DNA of 64,000 bases from Natrinema versiforme. GTDB taxonomy: Archaea > Halobacteriota > Halobacteria > Halobacteriales > Natrialbaceae. Both the position numbers and the translations under genes were made by a program. Positions 62,272 to 64,000 of the stretch are shown here, piece by piece. Below the pieces are notes generated by a model. That model saw nothing but the letters and a program-made list of their open reading frames with translations. It was not told the origin of the DNA and made no database searches. Numbering within the stretch: position 1 is the first letter of the stretch; the number at the start of each line of letters is the position of its first letter. The stretch lies in the NCBI RefSeq assembly GCF_005576615.1, contig NZ_CP040330.1, forward strand, positions 1,674,001 to 1,738,000. Direction: 5' to 3'.

Positions 62272-62814
62272 ATGACGGACTTCTCGACTCGCCGCGGCTT
62301 CCTCGCACTGACCGGTACCGGCGCGGCCGCGTCGCTCGCCGGCTGTTCCCAACTCGACTCGCTGACGCAGTCGGACGATTCGGGGGGCGATGCGGTCACG
62401 GTGGCCGTCTCTCCGAATCAGGAGGACATGGCGAGTCTCAACGAAGACTTCGAGAGCGGGAATCTCACCCGACAGGAAGCGGTGGCGAAACAGCGCGAGT
62501 TGGTCGAGCAGGCCGGGAACGCGTTCGAGGATTCGGCGTCCGATCGGGATTTCACGGTCGAGGACTCCGAGGCCAAGTACGGCCTCTTCCGCGTTACCGG
62601 GTCCGACGAAGCGATCATGGGTGCGCTTCGAGACGGCGACATCGACGGCATCTATCCCGGCGATCAGTACGAAGTGTTCGTCCAGCAACAGCAACAACAG
62701 CAGGCGATGCGCGAACAACAGCAACAGCAGCAACAGGAGCAGGACGCGGGCAATGAGACGAACAGCTCCGACGGCGGCAACGAGACGGCTACCGGGAACG
62801 AAACGGAGAGCTAA
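62272..62814 (+). CDS. Tat-exported lipoprotein with Gln-rich tail (180 aa)
   Basis: Tat signal TRRGFLALTGTGAAASLAGC with lipobox and Cys25, so an outer-face lipid-anchored protein. Mature part: VAVSPNQEDMASLNEDFESG, LTRQEAVAKQRELVEQAGNA (coiled-coil like), DRDFTVEDSEAKYGLFRVTG. Then two tracts of seven glutamines (nt 62683-62703 and 62715-62735) and an Asn/Thr/Glu end with NET/NES sequons. Repeats are CAA/CAG mixtures in frame. Function unknown; possibly a cell-surface or signal-related lipoprotein. Confidence 0.7.
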   Translation: MTDFSTRRGFLALTGTGAAASLAGCSQLDSLTQSDDSGGDAVTVAVSPNQEDMASLNEDFESGNLTRQEAVAKQRELVEQAGNAFEDSASDRDFTVEDSEAKYGLFRVTGSDEAIMGALRDGDIDGIYPGDQYEVFVQQQQQQQAMREQQQQQQQEQDAGNETNSSDGGNETATGNETES

Positions 62815-62864
62815 CTCGTCCCCGACAGACTCGGCGGTCGCTACCATGCTCGCCGGCGGCGGAT

Positions 62865-63350
62865 TCAGCGCTCGAGGGCGAACGGGCTCTCGCGCTCGGT
62901 CCAGTTCCAGCCGGGTAGTCGCTCCTGAAAGCCGGCGGCGAGCGCCGCCTCGCAGTCGTCGATACCGGCGTTTTCGTCGGCCTCGCCGTGGATCCGAACG
63001 TCGGCGTAGTGGAAGGTGGCCTCGCCGAGCGTCCGCAGCGGCTGCGGGCCGGCGATCGTCGCGGCCAGTTCGCGCCCGAGGAGTTCGTCGACCACGAACC
63101 CGGGATAGTCGCCCTCCACGTCGAGTTCTCGCAAGATCGCGACCATCGCGGCGACGTTGACGGCCAGATCGCCGTCCGCGAAGACGGCGTCGACTGCCTC
63201 GCGATAGTCCGACTCGGAGACCGTATCGACATCGGTGCCGAAGACCTCTCCGAGGTCGTCGCGGACGTCGTTGATGAGTGGGACGACGGTTTCGGCCCGA
63301 TTTACGACCCAATCACGTTCCTCGGCGACTCGAGCGGGTGAGATGTACAT
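62865..63350 (-). CDS. Haloarchaeal conserved protein upstream of aCPSF1 (161 aa)
   Basis: From ATG 63350: MYISPARVAEERDWVVNRAE, TVVPLINDVRDDLGEVFGTD, SESDYREAVDAVFADGDLAV, DYPGFVVDELLGRELAATIA, and GFQERLPGWNWTERESPFAL. Acidic, soluble; no motif I can name. A TATA-like TTTTATA read as GGTATAAAAGCC on the minus strand (63397-63406) is about 50 nt upstream. May be a family-of-unknown-function seen next to the aCPSF1 gene in related genomes. Confidence 0.62.
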   Translation of the reverse strand: MYISPARVAEERDWVVNRAETVVPLINDVRDDLGEVFGTDVDTVSESDYREAVDAVFADGDLAVNVAAMVAILRELDVEGDYPGFVVDELLGRELAATIAGPQPLRTLGEATFHYADVRIHGEADENAGIDDCEAALAAGFQERLPGWNWTERESPFALER

Positions 63351-63708
63351 CTGCGAGTGACGACTACCGTCCCCACGGCCCTGGTTTTTGCGAAGGCTTT
63401 TATACCACGCAAAGAATAGCGTCGGGTAAGCGGGTTCTCCCTGGAATTGTCCCGCACGAACCAGGATAACCGATCCGGGAGCATGTTCGTCACGACACGG
63501 AGTCGGATACGATGATTCGGGAGACGAACCGGCAGACGAGCGCCGTCGTCCAGCGCGGGCGACGAGGCGCGCTCTCGATTCCGGCGCGGCGGCCGTCGTT
63601 TGGTGGTCGTCGCACCGATCTCTCTCGGCCGTCTCCGATCTCCGACTCCTGTCCTGACGTCGTGTCCGGTTCCGGACGGCGAGTTCACGCAAGCCACATT
63701 GGCGACCT

Positions 63709-64000
63709 ATGAGCACTGTAGAGCAGCAACTCGACGATCTCAAAGCACAGATCACGAGCGAGTTACCGAGCGATATCTCGGTCTCCTCGGTGAAATACGA
63801 AGGCCCAGAACTGGTGGTCTACACGCGCGACCCGAAGAAGTTCGCCCAGCAGGGCGATCTGATTCGGCAGCTCGCGAGCAAGCTTCGCAAGCGGATCACC
63901 GTCCGACCGGACCCGAGCGTCCTCTCGCGACCCGAACAGGCTCGCGAGGAGATCATGAACGTCATCCCCGAGGACGCGGGGGTCACGGACCTCGACTTCC
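63709..64000 (+). CDS. Beta-CASP ribonuclease aCPSF1, N-terminal KH part (3'-truncated by window edge)
   Basis: From ATG 63709: MSTVEQQLDDLKAQITSELP, SVKYEGPELVVYTRDPKKFA, LIRQLASKLRKRITVRPDPS, VLSRPEQAREEIMNVIPEDA, then GVTDLDF. This is the N-terminal KH-domain pair that precedes the metallo-beta-lactamase/beta-CASP domain of aCPSF1, the archaeal transcription termination and 3'-end-forming nuclease. Only about 97 of some 640 residues are inside the window. The sequence reaching the edge is in frame with no stop. Confidence 0.93.
   Translation, partial: MSTVEQQLDDLKAQITSELPSDISVSSVKYEGPELVVYTRDPKKFAQQGDLIRQLASKLRKRITVRPDPSVLSRPEQAREEIMNVIPEDAGVTDLDF

Overview
The window is chromosome-type DNA of an extremely halophilic archaeon (class Halobacteria, probably Natrialbales, in the Natrinema/Haloterrigena range; the family placement is inference). 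It is GC-rich and full of CTCGAG words, its proteins are strongly acidic, and it has Tat signals, archaeal TATA boxes about 25-30 nt upstream of starts (leaderless-type genes), haloarchaeal gas-vesicle genes, PRC/HhH proteins and an RdfA/SMC-like pair. All functions below come from reading the sequence and remembered family features; no search was run.

Layout. 1-5.1 kb: end of the glycine cleavage P-protein subunit 2, a cobalamin adenosyltransferase, an adenine deaminase and small proteins. 5.1-8.36 kb: a tRNA-Val(CAC) gene whose 3' end is repeated perfectly (26 bp) 3.2 kb away. The repeats bracket a small integrated element with a tyrosine integrase, a MerA/dihydrolipoamide-dehydrogenase-like flavoprotein and a small Cys-rich protein. 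8.6-20.6 kb: Lrp regulator, HhH/PRC protein, MATE exporter, zinc alcohol dehydrogenase, SRPBCC protein, then an RdfA-like protein followed by a Rad50/SMC-like coiled-coil protein with a zinc hook. 20.6-44.4 kb: a pentose catabolism region that matches the Haloferax xac system (XacA dehydrogenase, XacD dehydratase, XacE 2-keto-3-deoxypentonate dehydratase, XacF semialdehyde dehydrogenase, XacG-K ABC importer, IclR-type XacR). It also holds two GntP permeases, a second enolase-family dehydratase and several extra sugar/alcohol dehydrogenases. Together they would import xylose/arabinose (or their acids) and oxidise them to 2-oxoglutarate. No pentonolactonase is visible here.

45.1-52.1 kb: a gas vesicle locus with gvpFGHIJKLM on the minus strand, divergent from gvpA-N-O on the plus strand, without gvpC, gvpD or gvpE. 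52.2-55.3 kb: an accessory patch with a shortened TnpB-like gene, a small winged-helix protein, and a strikingly AT-rich islet. The islet encodes a Tat-exported protein of about 281 residues and a 67-residue two-helix membrane protein, a candidate secreted-effector/immunity (halocin-like) pair. 55.3-64 kb: CHY zinc finger, a membrane-anchored winged-helix protein, MutS, a GNAT enzyme whose frame runs antisense into mutS, PEBP, the mismatch endonuclease NucS/EndoMS, a Gln-rich lipoprotein, and the start of the beta-CASP ribonuclease aCPSF1.

The most promising unexplained items are the AT-rich secreted-protein/membrane-protein islet, the SMC-like protein with a degenerate Walker A motif next to RdfA, the compact TnpB-like gene, the tRNA-Val element, and several well-placed inverted repeats at the xac promoters.
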